Position numbers and translations under genes: made by a program | Shown here: piece after piece, positions 8,793 to 18,484 of the stretch | Layout of the letters: the number at the start of each line of letters is the position of its first letter | How positions within the stretch are numbered: position 1 is the stretch's first letter | NCBI GenBank assembly: GCA_904846265.1 | Contig: CAJHAA010000004.1 | Location: 124,001-188,000, forward strand | Direction: 5' to 3' | Length of the DNA: 64,000 nt | DNA from: Psychrobacter immobilis | GTDB taxonomy: Bacteria > Pseudomonadota > Gammaproteobacteria > Pseudomonadales > Moraxellaceae | Notes under the pieces: generated by a model | Databases searched by the model: none | Told to the model about the DNA's origin: nothing | Seen by the model: the letters and a program-made list of their open reading frames with translations, nothing else

Positions 8793-10052
8793 TTAAACAT
8801 CCATGTGCTTGATAACCGCTTTACCAAACTCAGAAGTACTGAGCAAGATAGCATCTGGCATGAGGCGCTCAAAGTCATAAGTGACCGTTTTATTAGCAAT
8901 CGCACCTTGGATACCACTGATAATGAGATCAGCGGCTTCTGTCCAGCCCATGTCTCGTAACATCATCTCAGCCGATAAAATCAATGAGCCAGGATTTACT
9001 TTATTCTGACCCGCATATTTAGGTGCTGTGCCATGAGTTGCCTCATAAACCGCAATTGCACCGCCTTTGTTAGCGCCCGGTGCGATACCAATACCGCCCA
9101 CCTCGGCTGCTAGGGCATCTGAGATATAATCACCGTTTAAGTTTAGCGTCGCAACGACTGAATAATCCTCAGGACGCATCAAGATTTGCTGCAAAAAGGC
9201 ATCAGCAATAACATCCTTGATAATAATATCATTGCCTGTTTTTGGATTTTTCATTGTCATCCAAGGACCACCATCTAATAATTCTGCATCGAAGCGTTCT
9301 GCTGCCAGCTCATAGCCCCATTCCTTAAATGCGCCTTCGGTATACTTCATAATATTGCCTTTGTGCACTAAAGTCACACTGGGCAAATCATTATCGATAG
9401 CATGTTGAATGGCTTTACGCACCAGACGCTGCGAACCTTCTTTGGATACTGGCTTGATGCCAATACCGCAATCATCATCGAAGCGGATCTTCGTAACGCC
9501 CATCTCTTCTTTTAAGAATTTGATGATTTTCTTAGCATCCTCACTGCCCGCTTTCCATTCGATACCTGCATAGATATCTTCTGAGTTTTCACGGAAAATG
9601 ACCATATCTGTCAGCTCAGGATGCTGAACAGGACTTGGTACACCTTCAAACCAACGAACTGGGCGCTGACACACATAGAGGTCAAGCTCTTGACGTACCG
9701 CCACATTCAATGAGCGAAAACCACCGCCAACTGGCGTGGTCAATGGGCCTTTGATACTGATAACATAGTCTTTTAAAATCTCTAGCGTCTCGCTTGGCAG
9801 ATAGTCACCATCATATATTTTAGCGGCTTTTTCGCCAAGATAAGCCTCCATCCAAATGATGGACTGTTTGCCATGATAAGCTTTTTCCACTGCCGCATTG
9901 ACCACTTTTATCATGACAGGCGTGATATCGATCCCGATGCCATCGCCTTCAACGAACGGGATGATAGGATGATTGGGTACATTTAGCGACAGATCAGCGT
10001 TCACGGTAATTTTTTCGCCGTCTCTTGGGACGATAACCTTCTCATAAGACAT
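8793..10052 (-). CDS. icd: NADP-dependent isocitrate dehydrogenase, homodimeric type
   Basis: The second isocitrate dehydrogenase, of the E. coli Icd type; 419 residues from ATG 10052. I chose that ATG because AAGGAG lies nine bases upstream and the protein then aligns with the family start; a longer frame to 10088 has no ribosome site. [13 protein letters not shown] carries the regulatory phosphorylation serine (about 114), and [25 protein letters not shown] is the isocitrate/isopropylmalate dehydrogenase signature. It is unrelated in fold class to the monomeric enzyme next door, so the pair are analogues, not a duplication. Confidence 0.97.
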   Translation of the reverse strand: MSYEKVIVPRDGEKITVNADLSLNVPNHPIIPFVEGDGIGIDITPVMIKVVNAAVEKAYHGKQSIIWMEAYLGEKAAKIYDGDYLPSETLEILKDYVISIKGPLTTPVGGGFRSLNVAVRQELDLYVCQRPVRWFEGVPSPVQHPELTDMVIFRENSEDIYAGIEWKAGSEDAKKIIKFLKEEMGVTKIRFDDDCGIGIKPVSKEGSQRLVRKAIQHAIDNDLPSVTLVHKGNIMKYTEGAFKEWGYELAAERFDAELLDGGPWMTMKNPKTGNDIIIKDVIADAFLQQILMRPEDYSVVATLNLNGDYISDALAAEVGGIGIAPGANKGGAIAVYEATHGTAPKYAGQNKVNPGSLILSAEMMLRDMGWTEAADLIISGIQGAIANKTVTYDFERLMPDAILLSTSEFGKAVIKHMDV

Positions 10053-10497
10053 GGATAAAACTCCTTGGTTGTATGTTAGATATCGCAAGCATCCTTAGCA
10101 CTCTGTTATGCTAGCCACTCTATTATGATTATTTATACCGCTTTAAACACGGATTGGCCAAACTAAAAACTCTGAGCAATAGGTAAGTTGCGATATGCTG
10201 ATAAATGATTTAAAAAATCAATAAGTAAAATAGTGATGCACTGAATAATCATTTATTGACTTAACGATACTGTAAAAATCCCTTTAGTAAAATAGCATCC
10301 ACACAGACTGTTATAATAACGCGCAAAATAACAAAGATATTTTATATAAAATCAACAAATTTGCAGCTTATAGCGTTGATTTAAAAAAACAACGTTTTAT
10401 TAGGGTGTGTCCTCGTTTTAAAAATCGTAAATTGAGGACACGCCCTACCCTCAAAATATGCACAAAATAATGATTCAAATTTAGGAAATCCCAAACC
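10053..10497. other. Divergent spacer between icd and rluE
   Basis: AT-rich and without a plausible gene; it must hold the icd (minus) and rluE (plus) promoters. The only marked structure is the imperfect palindrome at 10401-10447, listed separately. Confidence 0.4.
10401..10447. repeat. 14-base inverted repeat upstream of rluE
   Basis: TAGGGTGTGTCCTC and GAGGACACGCCCTA, one transition apart from perfect pairing, around 19 AT-rich bases. The outer ends are TA on both sides. There is no T-run and no gene just upstream on the plus strand, so a terminator is unlikely. It resembles the paired ends of a very small palindromic element. Confidence 0.55.
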
Positions 10498-11124
10498 ATG
10501 TCAACCTCTAGTCTGATTTTATTCAACAAACCTTATGGGGTGCAAAGTCAATTTCGTGATGACAGCAACAATGATCACACCACCCTATCACAGTATTTTA
10601 CCGATAAGTCTTTACGGATTGCTGGTAGGCTTGATGCCACCTCAGAGGGCTTGCTGATTTTAACGAGTGATGGTCGAGTCAATAAAGCCATTACCCAGCC
10701 ACCTTCTGCTGCTAATTTTGCAAAAAACCGTCATAAGCAAGGCAAAACTTACTTGGTGCAAGTTGAAGGTACAGCAACGCCAGCGCAGTTGAATGAGCTT
10801 GCCTCTGGCGTACATTTAAAAGATGGCAAGACACTACCTGCGACGGCTCTCATGGTAGAAGAGACAAACTTACCCATTGATTTATGGCAACGTGAGCCGC
10901 CTATTCGTGAGCGTAAGAATATACCGACTTCATGGCTCATGCTGACGATTTATGAAGGTAAGAATCGCCAAGTCAGACGTATGACAGCGCAGGTTGGACT
11001 GCCTTGCCTGCGTTTGATACGCTGGTCAGTGGCAGGGTTTGAATTGGGTGATTTAGCCGTTGGTGAGTTTGTGCGCATTCATCTCACTAGCGAACGCTGT
11101 CAGCAATTAGGCATTCTCGATTAA
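10498..11124 (+). CDS. rluE: 23S rRNA pseudouridine synthase, RluE type
   Basis: A 208-residue RsuA-family pseudouridine synthase without an N-terminal S4 domain, which fits RluE (modifies U2457 of 23S rRNA in E. coli). The catalytic Asp is at about 46 in GRLDATSEGLLILT. The family motifs LFNKPYGV, KTYLVQVEG and YEGKNRQVRRM follow in order. It stands alone, with imperfect palindromes on both sides. Confidence 0.92.
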   Translation: MSTSSLILFNKPYGVQSQFRDDSNNDHTTLSQYFTDKSLRIAGRLDATSEGLLILTSDGRVNKAITQPPSAANFAKNRHKQGKTYLVQVEGTATPAQLNELASGVHLKDGKTLPATALMVEETNLPIDLWQREPPIRERKNIPTSWLMLTIYEGKNRQVRRMTAQVGLPCLRLIRWSVAGFELGDLAVGEFVRIHLTSERCQQLGILD

Positions 11125-11183
11125 TTATTACTATCAATCTACTGGTATCTCATTGCTGATTGCTCGTGACTGGCATCTGCTTA

Positions 11184-11235
11184 TTAGGGCATATCCTTAT
11201 TTCTATCAGCTTTTTTAAATAAGAATACGTCTTAG
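11184..11235. repeat. Decayed 18-base inverted repeat downstream of rluE
   Basis: Left arm TTAGGGCATATCCTTATT (11184-11201) and right arm AATAAGAATACGTCTTAG (11218-11235) match at 13 of 18 positions, and all five mismatches are transitions. The left arm shares TAGGG-YRTRTCC with the palindrome upstream of rluE. A rluE terminator role is possible but there is no T-run after the right arm. Confidence 0.4.
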
Positions 11236-11389
11236 TCATTGGCTTTGATAGCAATTAAACCCAATTACGACTTGCTAAACATCGCGTCTCGAACGAGCAA
11301 GGTTTATCTGCTAAGCTTCAGAACACCATTATTTAGGTATCATAAGTCTCATCCACTTATCATTTGATTTTTTATTATAGGGATATGTT

Positions 11390-12205
11390 ATGTTTGCTTC
11401 TCGTCGTTGGATCTTGTTGGCCACTAGCGTTTCTACAGCGCTTATACTGAGCGCCTGTCAGCCGACAAAAGACAACGATGACACAGATTCTAATGCAGCG
11501 ACCCCACCTGTGACTGATATCGTCGATGCTCCAAATGACATTGACGCTGACAACGAACTAGTAGCTGGCGAAAACAGCGCAGAAGAGAGCCAAATGACTG
11601 ACATACTCAGAGACTATACAAGGTCGATGACTAGAATGCATGATGAGATGATAATCGGTATGGGTTATAACGATCCTGATACAGCCTTTGCTAAAGCGAT
11701 GCTTGGACACCACCGCGGTGCCGTAGAAATGGCAAAAATTCAGCTGAAATATGGTACTGACGAAGAGATGCGTCAATTGGCACAAGAGATTATCGCCGCT
11801 CAGCAAGTTGAAATCGATATTTTGAATAAATGGCTTGCTAGCCACCCTGATACAGCCAAACCTAAACCCAATACTGAAGCGATGCAACAAGCATATGCGA
11901 GGAGCATGGATGTCTTAAATGGCGACATGGTGTTGGGTATCGCTGATCCTGTCCCCGACATGGCATTTGCACGCGCTATGCTACCGCATCATATCGGCGC
12001 GGTAGAGATGGCAAAGATTCAGCTAACCTATGGCACTGACGAAGAGATGCGTCAATTGGCACAAGATATCATCGATGGTCAGCAGACTGAGATTGCGCAT
12101 ATGCAACAATGGATTGTAGACGCTAATGCAGATAACAAGGCTAAAGAGACACAGGGCACAAGTGAAGCGGATAATCATCAGCAATCTGAGCAAGCTGCTT
12201 CTTAG
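11390..12205 (+). CDS. Lipoprotein with two tandem DUF305 domains
   Basis: A 271-residue exported protein. The signal peptide ends in the lipobox LILSAC, with lipid Cys at about 23, followed by an Asp/Asn-rich linker. Two DUF305 (ferritin-like, four-helix) units follow, at about residues 70-160 and 165-250, each with an HH-GAVEMAKIQL motif. DUF305 proteins are often found near copper and metal genes, but none are adjacent here, so a metal role is only a suggestion. The repeats share 32 identical bases (11756-11787 and 12035-12066), showing recent duplication or conversion. Confidence 0.88.
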   Translation: MFASRRWILLATSVSTALILSACQPTKDNDDTDSNAATPPVTDIVDAPNDIDADNELVAGENSAEESQMTDILRDYTRSMTRMHDEMIIGMGYNDPDTAFAKAMLGHHRGAVEMAKIQLKYGTDEEMRQLAQEIIAAQQVEIDILNKWLASHPDTAKPKPNTEAMQQAYARSMDVLNGDMVLGIADPVPDMAFARAMLPHHIGAVEMAKIQLTYGTDEEMRQLAQDIIDGQQTEIAHMQQWIVDANADNKAKETQGTSEADNHQQSEQAAS

Positions 12206-12276
12206 GTGCTGAATTACTAAACGCTGACTTAGCTGTTAATTTTTAATAAACCTTAAAAGACTGCCAGTCATTACAC

Positions 12277-12314
12277 AAAGCCCCTGCCAAATAATATTAT
12301 TTGGCAGGGGCTTT
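12277..12314. terminator. Bidirectional terminator, DUF305 gene and M61 peptidase gene
   Basis: A perfect 38-base palindrome, outer arms AAAGCCCCTGCCAAATAAT and its complement, placed between two convergent genes. The few bases at the centre form the loop. Confidence 0.85.
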
Positions 12315-12384
12315 AATTTTTAATAAATTATTGACCAGAATAGTGAGAACAAGTACATTCACATTAATACATTTAGCAATGTAT

Positions 12385-14358
12385 TTAACTTTGATAACGC
12401 TCTATAGCGTTAAGCCATGCTTGCCAGCCTGCATCGACTGGAGAAGAGTTATCACTGACTTCTGACGATTGATTTGCTTGTGCCAAGTGCAAGCTCACTT
12501 TATGCGGAGATGCTTTGTCAATGGCTTCATTAGCCGCTTTAGGCAGCACATTAACACGCATCAACTCATCACGGCGAAACAGATGACACTCAATGTCACG
12601 CTCCATATTACTCAGCAACGCCAATTGTTTACTGTCAGCTTTGATACCGTCAAGCGCCACAATGACATCATTCGCTGAAATACCCGCTCTAGCAGCGACA
12701 CTAGCACGTGTCACGCGATTGACTTTGAGTCCAGCAGGTGTTTCAGTACAGCGCATGCCCCAAGGCACATGCTTGTCAGCCGTCTCTTTGCTATTGCTAT
12801 GCATGTTAATGCCGTTTGCCGCCAGCAGCGCTTCAATTGGCAACTCTTCAACACCATTGACATAACGATACTCAAAGTCTTCCCAATCCTCTATGGGCAT
12901 GAACTGCCCAATGACTGTACCCATATCAGCACTATTGATGCCAATGCGTTTATTGTCGTTTTGCTTTGCTTGAGTATAAAAAGCCTTGACCACATCAAAC
13001 AGACGATAGCGACCATTGCTCTTTTGGAGCAGTGTTAAATCTAAGCATAACGCCACCAATGCACCTTTGTTGTAATAACTGATACCAGCATTGCCTGTAT
13101 TTTCATCGTTACGGTATAGCTTAATCCACGCATCAAAGCTCGATTCTGCAACGCTTTGATACGCGCGACCCGCGGTTTGATAGTAACGATTAATTTGCTC
13201 AGCCAGTAGCTTGAGATAGCTTGGCTTATCAATCACGCCCGACGCTTGTAACATAAAGTCATCGATATACGAAGTAAAGCCCTCAAATACCCATAGCAGT
13301 GGTGTAAATGCCTCGCGGCGCAAATCGACATCCAACATAACATCTGGGCGTACCGTTTTGACCCACCACGAATGAAAATACTCATGGCTGCATAAGCCCA
13401 AAAATCGCTGATAATCGGTGCTTGGTATTTTTGGCTCATCAAGAGTTGGTAAGTCTCGGCGCGGCGTAATGAGACTGGTCGAATTGATATGCTCAAGTCC
13501 ACCATAATCCTGACCACTGGCAAAGGTCATAAACGTATAATCATTAAATGGCGCATCACCCAACCAATCTAAATAGCACTGACAGATCTGAGTGACATCC
13601 TGCTGTAGCCTGCCCATATTGGCACTGTGCTTACCTGAGAGGTAAAAACGATGATGTAGCGTCTGATGCGTACTGTCTTGAATAATAAAGTCAAACTTAT
13701 CTTGTTCTGCAATCTCAAAAGGGTAATCAATAAGGTCGTGATAACTGCCTGCTTGTAGTCCATAGCTATGCTGCCCATCAAGGCGTAGATGAGTAGACTC
13801 TAACCCACATGCCAATAGCAGCCGACTCTCGTCTTTACCTGCTAAAAATGCTGCAGGCACTGCCAAACTGACTTGTACAGCTCGATGCTCCTGCCCTTCT
13901 ACAGCCAATGCCAGTGAGGTGAAATTCCCATACAAACGTTGCTGATCGACATAGGCAGTACGTACCGATAAATCATAGCAGTAGACTTCATAGTGGACAC
14001 CGATGGCTTGCCCTGCCTTGGCTTTTGGTAATTGCCACGTGTTTTTATCTATTTTGTGCGCGCGATAAACCTTAGGATGAGTATCATCATCCCTGATTTG
14101 GCTGTCTAACACCTGATAATGCACCGCGGTAATGTTGCGCGCAAACTCACGCATCAGATAACTGCCTGGTATCCACGCTGGCATCCAAAGTTGAGGCGCA
14201 TCATTTACTGCCGTAAAATTGAGCGACACATCAACCAAGTGCTCAGAAAAACGCTCGAAATTGAGTCGATAATTGATATCAGCTTTTGCTTTATGGTGAT
14301 CGCTGATTGTATTAGCATCTGATAGCTGACTACCTGAATTATTGGCAAATGAAGTCAT
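12385..14358 (-). CDS. M61 family metallopeptidase with PDZ domain
   Basis: A 657-residue M61 (glycyl aminopeptidase-like) zinc peptidase. GGLEH is at about 286-290 and HEYFH at about 325-329, with the third zinc ligand Glu in WVFEGFTSY near 359. A PDZ domain covers about residues 560-630. I chose ATG 14358 because AAGGA lies nine bases upstream; the frame extends to 14436 but without a ribosome site. No signal peptide follows either start, so a cytoplasmic location is likely. A Gly/Ala N-terminal-releasing activity is known for the family; the substrate here is unknown. Confidence 0.92.
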   Translation of the reverse strand: MTSFANNSGSQLSDANTISDHHKAKADINYRLNFERFSEHLVDVSLNFTAVNDAPQLWMPAWIPGSYLMREFARNITAVHYQVLDSQIRDDDTHPKVYRAHKIDKNTWQLPKAKAGQAIGVHYEVYCYDLSVRTAYVDQQRLYGNFTSLALAVEGQEHRAVQVSLAVPAAFLAGKDESRLLLACGLESTHLRLDGQHSYGLQAGSYHDLIDYPFEIAEQDKFDFIIQDSTHQTLHHRFYLSGKHSANMGRLQQDVTQICQCYLDWLGDAPFNDYTFMTFASGQDYGGLEHINSTSLITPRRDLPTLDEPKIPSTDYQRFLGLCSHEYFHSWWVKTVRPDVMLDVDLRREAFTPLLWVFEGFTSYIDDFMLQASGVIDKPSYLKLLAEQINRYYQTAGRAYQSVAESSFDAWIKLYRNDENTGNAGISYYNKGALVALCLDLTLLQKSNGRYRLFDVVKAFYTQAKQNDNKRIGINSADMGTVIGQFMPIEDWEDFEYRYVNGVEELPIEALLAANGINMHSNSKETADKHVPWGMRCTETPAGLKVNRVTRASVAARAGISANDVIVALDGIKADSKQLALLSNMERDIECHLFRRDELMRVNVLPKAANEAIDKASPHKVSLHLAQANQSSEVSDNSSPVDAGWQAWLNAIERYQS

Positions 14359-14691
14359 TGTCTTTTTATCCTTATTTATATCATTATGGTAAAAGCCATT
14401 GTCCAAAAACGCAACTGGCAAACCCCGAATATCCATTTACGGTCTTAAAACCACAAAAAACTGTGTTTATTTTCATAAAAAATGCCATTTATCAGTATAA
14501 AATAGCATTTTTTATTGTTTCTACCTTGAAAGTTATATGAGCCATCTCAATTAAAGATGCTAACTGCTAAAGTTACTTTAATAAACTGATGATAATTGAC
14601 TAATGACGTGGCTATTTGGCTTGCTGATTGGATTTTTTAGGTTTATTGCAACCGTATTTAATTTTTTACATAGATATATTTAGGATAACTT
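14359..14691. other. Divergent spacer with one hairpin
   Basis: Between the M61 peptidase gene and slyD. A terminator-like hairpin lies at 14477-14513 (arms AAAAAATGC and GCATTTTTT, with a second short paired segment inside). It is oddly placed, because transcription leaves this spacer in both directions. The slyD ribosome site AGGATAACTT is at its right end. Confidence 0.45.
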
Positions 14692-15177
14692 ATGACTATT
14701 ATTGCAAAAGACACTGCCGTCAAATTCAATTACACACTAAAAGACGACGAAGGCAACATTCTTGACCAATCACCAGAAGGTCAACCACTTGCGTATTTGC
14801 ATGGCCACAGCAACATCATTCCAGGCCTTGAGCAACAGCTAGAAGGTAAATCTGCTGGCGAACAAGTTAATGCTGTTGTTGAACCTGCTGATGGCTACGG
14901 CGAATATCAAGAGCAAGCGGTACAACATGTACCACGTGATAACTTCCAAGGCGTTGAAGATATCCAGCCGGGTATGCAGTTTCAGTCAGAAGCTGGCGGA
15001 CAAGTAATGCTAGTTACCGTTACTGAAGTAAATGACAAAGAAGTGACCGTTGATGCAAACCATCCATTGGCTGGTAAGCGTTTGACGTTTGATGTTGAAA
15101 TCCAAGAAGTGCGTGCAGCGACTGAAGATGAACTAAACCATGGTCATGTCCATGGCGCTGGTGGCGTTGAGCACTAA
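14692..15177 (+). CDS. slyD: FKBP-type peptidyl-prolyl isomerase
   Basis: A 161-residue SlyD: prolyl isomerase and chaperone of the cytoplasm, with a metal-binding tail. The FKBP half begins with VKFNYTLKDDEGNILDQS, the insert-in-flap chaperone domain follows (AVEPADGYGEYQ through VTVDANHPLAGKRLTF), and the tail is a short HGHVHGAGGVEH rather than the long His/Cys tail of E. coli, so nickel capacity is probably small. A good AGGA site precedes the ATG. It is a single-gene unit with a terminator at 15238. Confidence 0.93.
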   Translation: MTIIAKDTAVKFNYTLKDDEGNILDQSPEGQPLAYLHGHSNIIPGLEQQLEGKSAGEQVNAVVEPADGYGEYQEQAVQHVPRDNFQGVEDIQPGMQFQSEAGGQVMLVTVTEVNDKEVTVDANHPLAGKRLTFDVEIQEVRAATEDELNHGHVHGAGGVEH

Positions 15178-15237
15178 TCTCTTCTAGAGTATAGTGAGAT
15201 GTTAAATGGTAGTCTTTATTAAGACCATTATTTAGTC

Positions 15238-15274
15238 AAAAAAGGTCAGCGGCTTTGTCTACTGACCTTTTTTT
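15238..15274 (+). terminator. Terminator of slyD
   Basis: Arms AAAAGGTCAG and CTGACCTTTT with a T-run, about 60 bases after the slyD stop. A weaker hairpin (ATGGT...ACCAT) sits just before it at 15206-15230. Confidence 0.8.
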
Positions 15275-15425
15275 ATGGCTATTATTTATCACAATCACCT
15301 TTTTAAAATATGAGCCTCTTAGGCTTACATTAAGCAACCTGACAGGCTTACAAACTATTCAATGCTACTGAGTTATCTATTAGCTAGTTAGTCGTGTTTC
15401 TCAATTAATATATAGCAGACGTAAC

Positions 15426-15459
15426 AAAGCCGCATAACGACAAGCGTTATGCGGCTTTT
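15426..15459. terminator. Hairpin in the slyD-prc spacer
   Basis: Perfect 14-base arms AAAGCCGCATAACG and CGTTATGCGGCTTT around five bases. It lies between convergent slyD and prc and could terminate either transcript. Confidence 0.65.
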
Positions 15460-15676
15460 ATCACTAACCATCCATGTTATCGTTACATGATACCTAATCC
15501 CGGAGTATCCTATAACTGACAGGCATCCAGCCTTATCATCCTTAATCAGCAAACCACCTATCCCTGATGCGACCTTTGAGATACCAATCCCTAGTATCAA
15601 TGAACCTTTTCGTTCAATCGTGCCGTACAGTTATAATCGCAGATTGCCTCATGGTTAGTAAGAGGTATAAACGTCA

Positions 15677-15704
15677 ATCCATGTAAGCATATGCTTACGT
15701 GGAT
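15677..15704. repeat. 28-base near-perfect palindrome downstream of prc
   Basis: ATCCATGTAAGCAT followed directly by ATGCTTACGTGGAT: one wobble mismatch, no loop and no strong T-run. It sits about 40 bases after the prc stop. It may be a weak terminator on the plus strand, a protein-binding site or an RNA 3'-end stabiliser. Confidence 0.55.
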
Positions 15705-15741
15705 TTTAATCACAGCCTTTTTGGCTGACAATACTGACCGT

Positions 15742-17955
15742 TTATAGCTTCTCTTCAGGGCTTAACAATGCTTTAGGTTCAGCGCTTAGCATAATATAGG
15801 CCGCTTCATTGATGAACGCTTCGTCTTCAGGTAACTCTGGGCGCTCCTTGGCTTTCATGCGGCTGCGCTCTTCAAATTTTGCATCCATTGCTGCTTGATA
15901 GGTGTTCCAATTGGCATAAGGGCGCTCACCCGTTGCAATAAGACGTTTATTTTCAGCCTCTAGTGAACGCTTTTCAATCAATTGCATCTTAGCTCGGCGG
16001 CTATTGATATCAAGTGGAATTGGTTTTTTCTCGTCTTCCATATCGCGAATGTTGTTTAGCGCTGAGAGATAAACAAACTGTGGGTTTTGCTCTTGACGAA
16101 TTTTAGACTGCTGGTTAAGTGTTGCCAGCGTCGTATCAGTGAACTTACCTTCAGGCTTGTAAGGCGCCGTTTTGATGGTATCCCAAGGCAACGCTTTTTT
16201 CTGCGCACGTTCGCCAAAAGTGGCATCATCGTAGATATTGACCAACTCTACATCAGGTACCACACCTTTATTCTGTGTACTACCACCAGTGATGCGATAG
16301 AATTTGCGCTGCGTTAAAGTGGCTGAACCCAATGCCAAATTATCGAGTTGAATCTGCGCTGAACCTTTACCCGTTGTCGTACTGCCAACCACTAGACCAC
16401 GACCGTAATCTTGGATAGCCGCGGCAAATATCTCACTGGCTGAGGCAGACGCTAGGTTGGTAATAACGACCACTTTGCCATCATAAAGTTGCTCACCGCC
16501 ATCATCGTCACGGTAGACCTGAATGTTGCCGCGATTGTCACGGATTTGCACCATCGGTCCGCTCTTGATAAAGAAGCCAAGCATTTTTGCTACTTCATCC
16601 AATGAACCACCTGGATTATTGCGCAAATCAACCACGAGGCCATCAATATTTTCTTTATTCAACGCTTTCAATGCTTTTTCGGTATCGATACTGACGCTGC
16701 GATAATCCTCACCGTTACGGCGTGCCTGATAATTCAGATAAAAGCTTGGTATCTCAAGGACGCCGATGCGTTTTGGCGTTTTATCAATATTAGGGCGCTG
16801 TAATTCTACCACGCGCTGGGTAACCCCTGACTCTTCTTGTTGAATAATGTCACGAACCACCGTCACGTTACGGGCACTGGCATCAGGCGTATTTGGCTGA
16901 CGCACTTTGATGGTCACTGACGTACCACGTTTACCACGAATCAAGCTCACAATCTCACGCGTTGACCAGCCAACCACGTCTGTCATGTTCTCGCCATCTT
17001 TGGCAATACCGATAATCAAATCGTTGGGTTTAATCTGACCAGATTTGGCTGCTGGACCACCATCAACCAAGGTCACGATGCGAGTATAATCTGGGTTTTT
17101 ACGATCAGGGCGAATAGAGACGCCAATGCCTTCTAATTGCAGGCTAGATTGGATTTGTAATTCGTTGGCCTGAATCGGTGCGTAATAATTACTGTGCGGA
17201 TCGTAAGTCAACATCGCCGTATTTAAGATGGTTTCCATGATTTCATCGTTTGTGAGACGCTTAAACTGCTCTTGCTGTCGCGATAAACGATTTTGTAAAA
17301 TCTCGCTTGGTGTACGTTGGTCGTTGCGCACCAAATCTTGTCCACGAGTAATATCTGGATTGCTTAGGAATACTTTTTCTTTGGCTTTTTCATCTTCTTG
17401 ACCCAAGGTAATACTCATCAGCTGAAACTTAAGCTGACGCGTCCAATAATCACGCTGCTCTTTTTTGGTTTTAAAATGATTGAGTTTTTCACGGTCAAGT
17501 ACAATCGTATCATCACCCGTCAAATCAATATCCGTTTTTAGCATCTTGCTCGCCATCGCAAAATACTCATTTGAGCGCTTGCGATAGCGTTCAAAGACCT
17601 CTACTCCTGCAGACAAGTCGCCACGCTTGAGGCGAGCACCGAATTCATCGGCGTATTTTTTCTTAAACTCATCCACATCAGACTGCAAAAACAACGTATG
17701 GTTTGGGTCAAGGCTATCAATATACATAGACAAGATTTCGCTGCCCGTTTTGCTATCTAGCGGCTGATTTAAATAGTGGCTACGATCCAGCAATGCGGCT
17801 ACTTGGCGAGTGGTGACTTTTTGTTCAGGGGTTTGTACAAAGCCTTCAGTATTGGTGTCGGCCATTGCCGTCCCGTAGCTCTGGGTGAGAATAATACCGG
17901 CGATGCCCACTGACGCTGCACTGAGTAACCACTGTGCTGGTTGTTTTTTCATCAT
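15742..17955 (-). CDS. prc: Carboxy-terminal processing (tail-specific) protease
   Basis: A 737-residue periplasmic S41 protease that trims C-terminal tails, for example of penicillin-binding protein 3 and peptidoglycan hydrolase regulators in E. coli. An N-terminal signal sequence (residues 1-32) ends near GTAMADT. The PDZ domain spans about 265-355, and the Ser-Lys dyad is at about 505 (LASASASEIFAAA) and 530 (TTTGKGSAQ), the 25-residue spacing of Tsp. The C-terminal helical DUF3340-type region contains repeated charged helices. It is divergent from nagZ. Confidence 0.96.
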   Translation of the reverse strand: MMKKQPAQWLLSAASVGIAGIILTQSYGTAMADTNTEGFVQTPEQKVTTRQVAALLDRSHYLNQPLDSKTGSEILSMYIDSLDPNHTLFLQSDVDEFKKKYADEFGARLKRGDLSAGVEVFERYRKRSNEYFAMASKMLKTDIDLTGDDTIVLDREKLNHFKTKKEQRDYWTRQLKFQLMSITLGQEDEKAKEKVFLSNPDITRGQDLVRNDQRTPSEILQNRLSRQQEQFKRLTNDEIMETILNTAMLTYDPHSNYYAPIQANELQIQSSLQLEGIGVSIRPDRKNPDYTRIVTLVDGGPAAKSGQIKPNDLIIGIAKDGENMTDVVGWSTREIVSLIRGKRGTSVTIKVRQPNTPDASARNVTVVRDIIQQEESGVTQRVVELQRPNIDKTPKRIGVLEIPSFYLNYQARRNGEDYRSVSIDTEKALKALNKENIDGLVVDLRNNPGGSLDEVAKMLGFFIKSGPMVQIRDNRGNIQVYRDDDGGEQLYDGKVVVITNLASASASEIFAAAIQDYGRGLVVGSTTTGKGSAQIQLDNLALGSATLTQRKFYRITGGSTQNKGVVPDVELVNIYDDATFGERAQKKALPWDTIKTAPYKPEGKFTDTTLATLNQQSKIRQEQNPQFVYLSALNNIRDMEDEKKPIPLDINSRRAKMQLIEKRSLEAENKRLIATGERPYANWNTYQAAMDAKFEERSRMKAKERPELPEDEAFINEAAYIMLSAEPKALLSPEEKL

Positions 17956-18484
17956 ATATACCTAGTTATTTTACGTTAATAATATTATTTGTTTTATAAA
18001 AATCAAAAGTGATTAAATCAGTCGCCGCCTATAAATGCTTTATCTTTAAGTCACGAAATATTTATCTACCACTATCAATCGAATATGTATTCAATGATAC
18101 TTTCTAAAATGCTATTTTCTGAATAGTTATGGTCACTAAATGCCATTGCTGTTTGCTAATATATTGTTAAAAATCACTCAATATTATCATGCACATAGAT
18201 ATCCAACTGTCTCAAACTGTATAAGCAATCTTACACGCTACGCCTGCACATACCAAACTTTCTATTACATTTATTGTTCATCATTATTTGGGTCATTTAT
18301 TGACGATTCAATGCCCACTCGCGAATTGATTTGAGTCTATTCATCTGCCACATTATGCTCATCTAATAATAACTGTCATAATAAAGCAGTTTTGATAATA
18401 GTGGCGCATTGCCAATTATCATCATTTATTTATTTGAAGCTGAACCGATCATATAACAAGATATAACACCATAAGGATTACGCA
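17956..18484. other. Divergent spacer between prc and nagZ
   Basis: An AT-rich 529-base gap. It must hold both promoters. I see no convincing gene, repeat or RNA structure. The nagZ ribosome site AAGGA lies at the right end. Confidence 0.4.
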
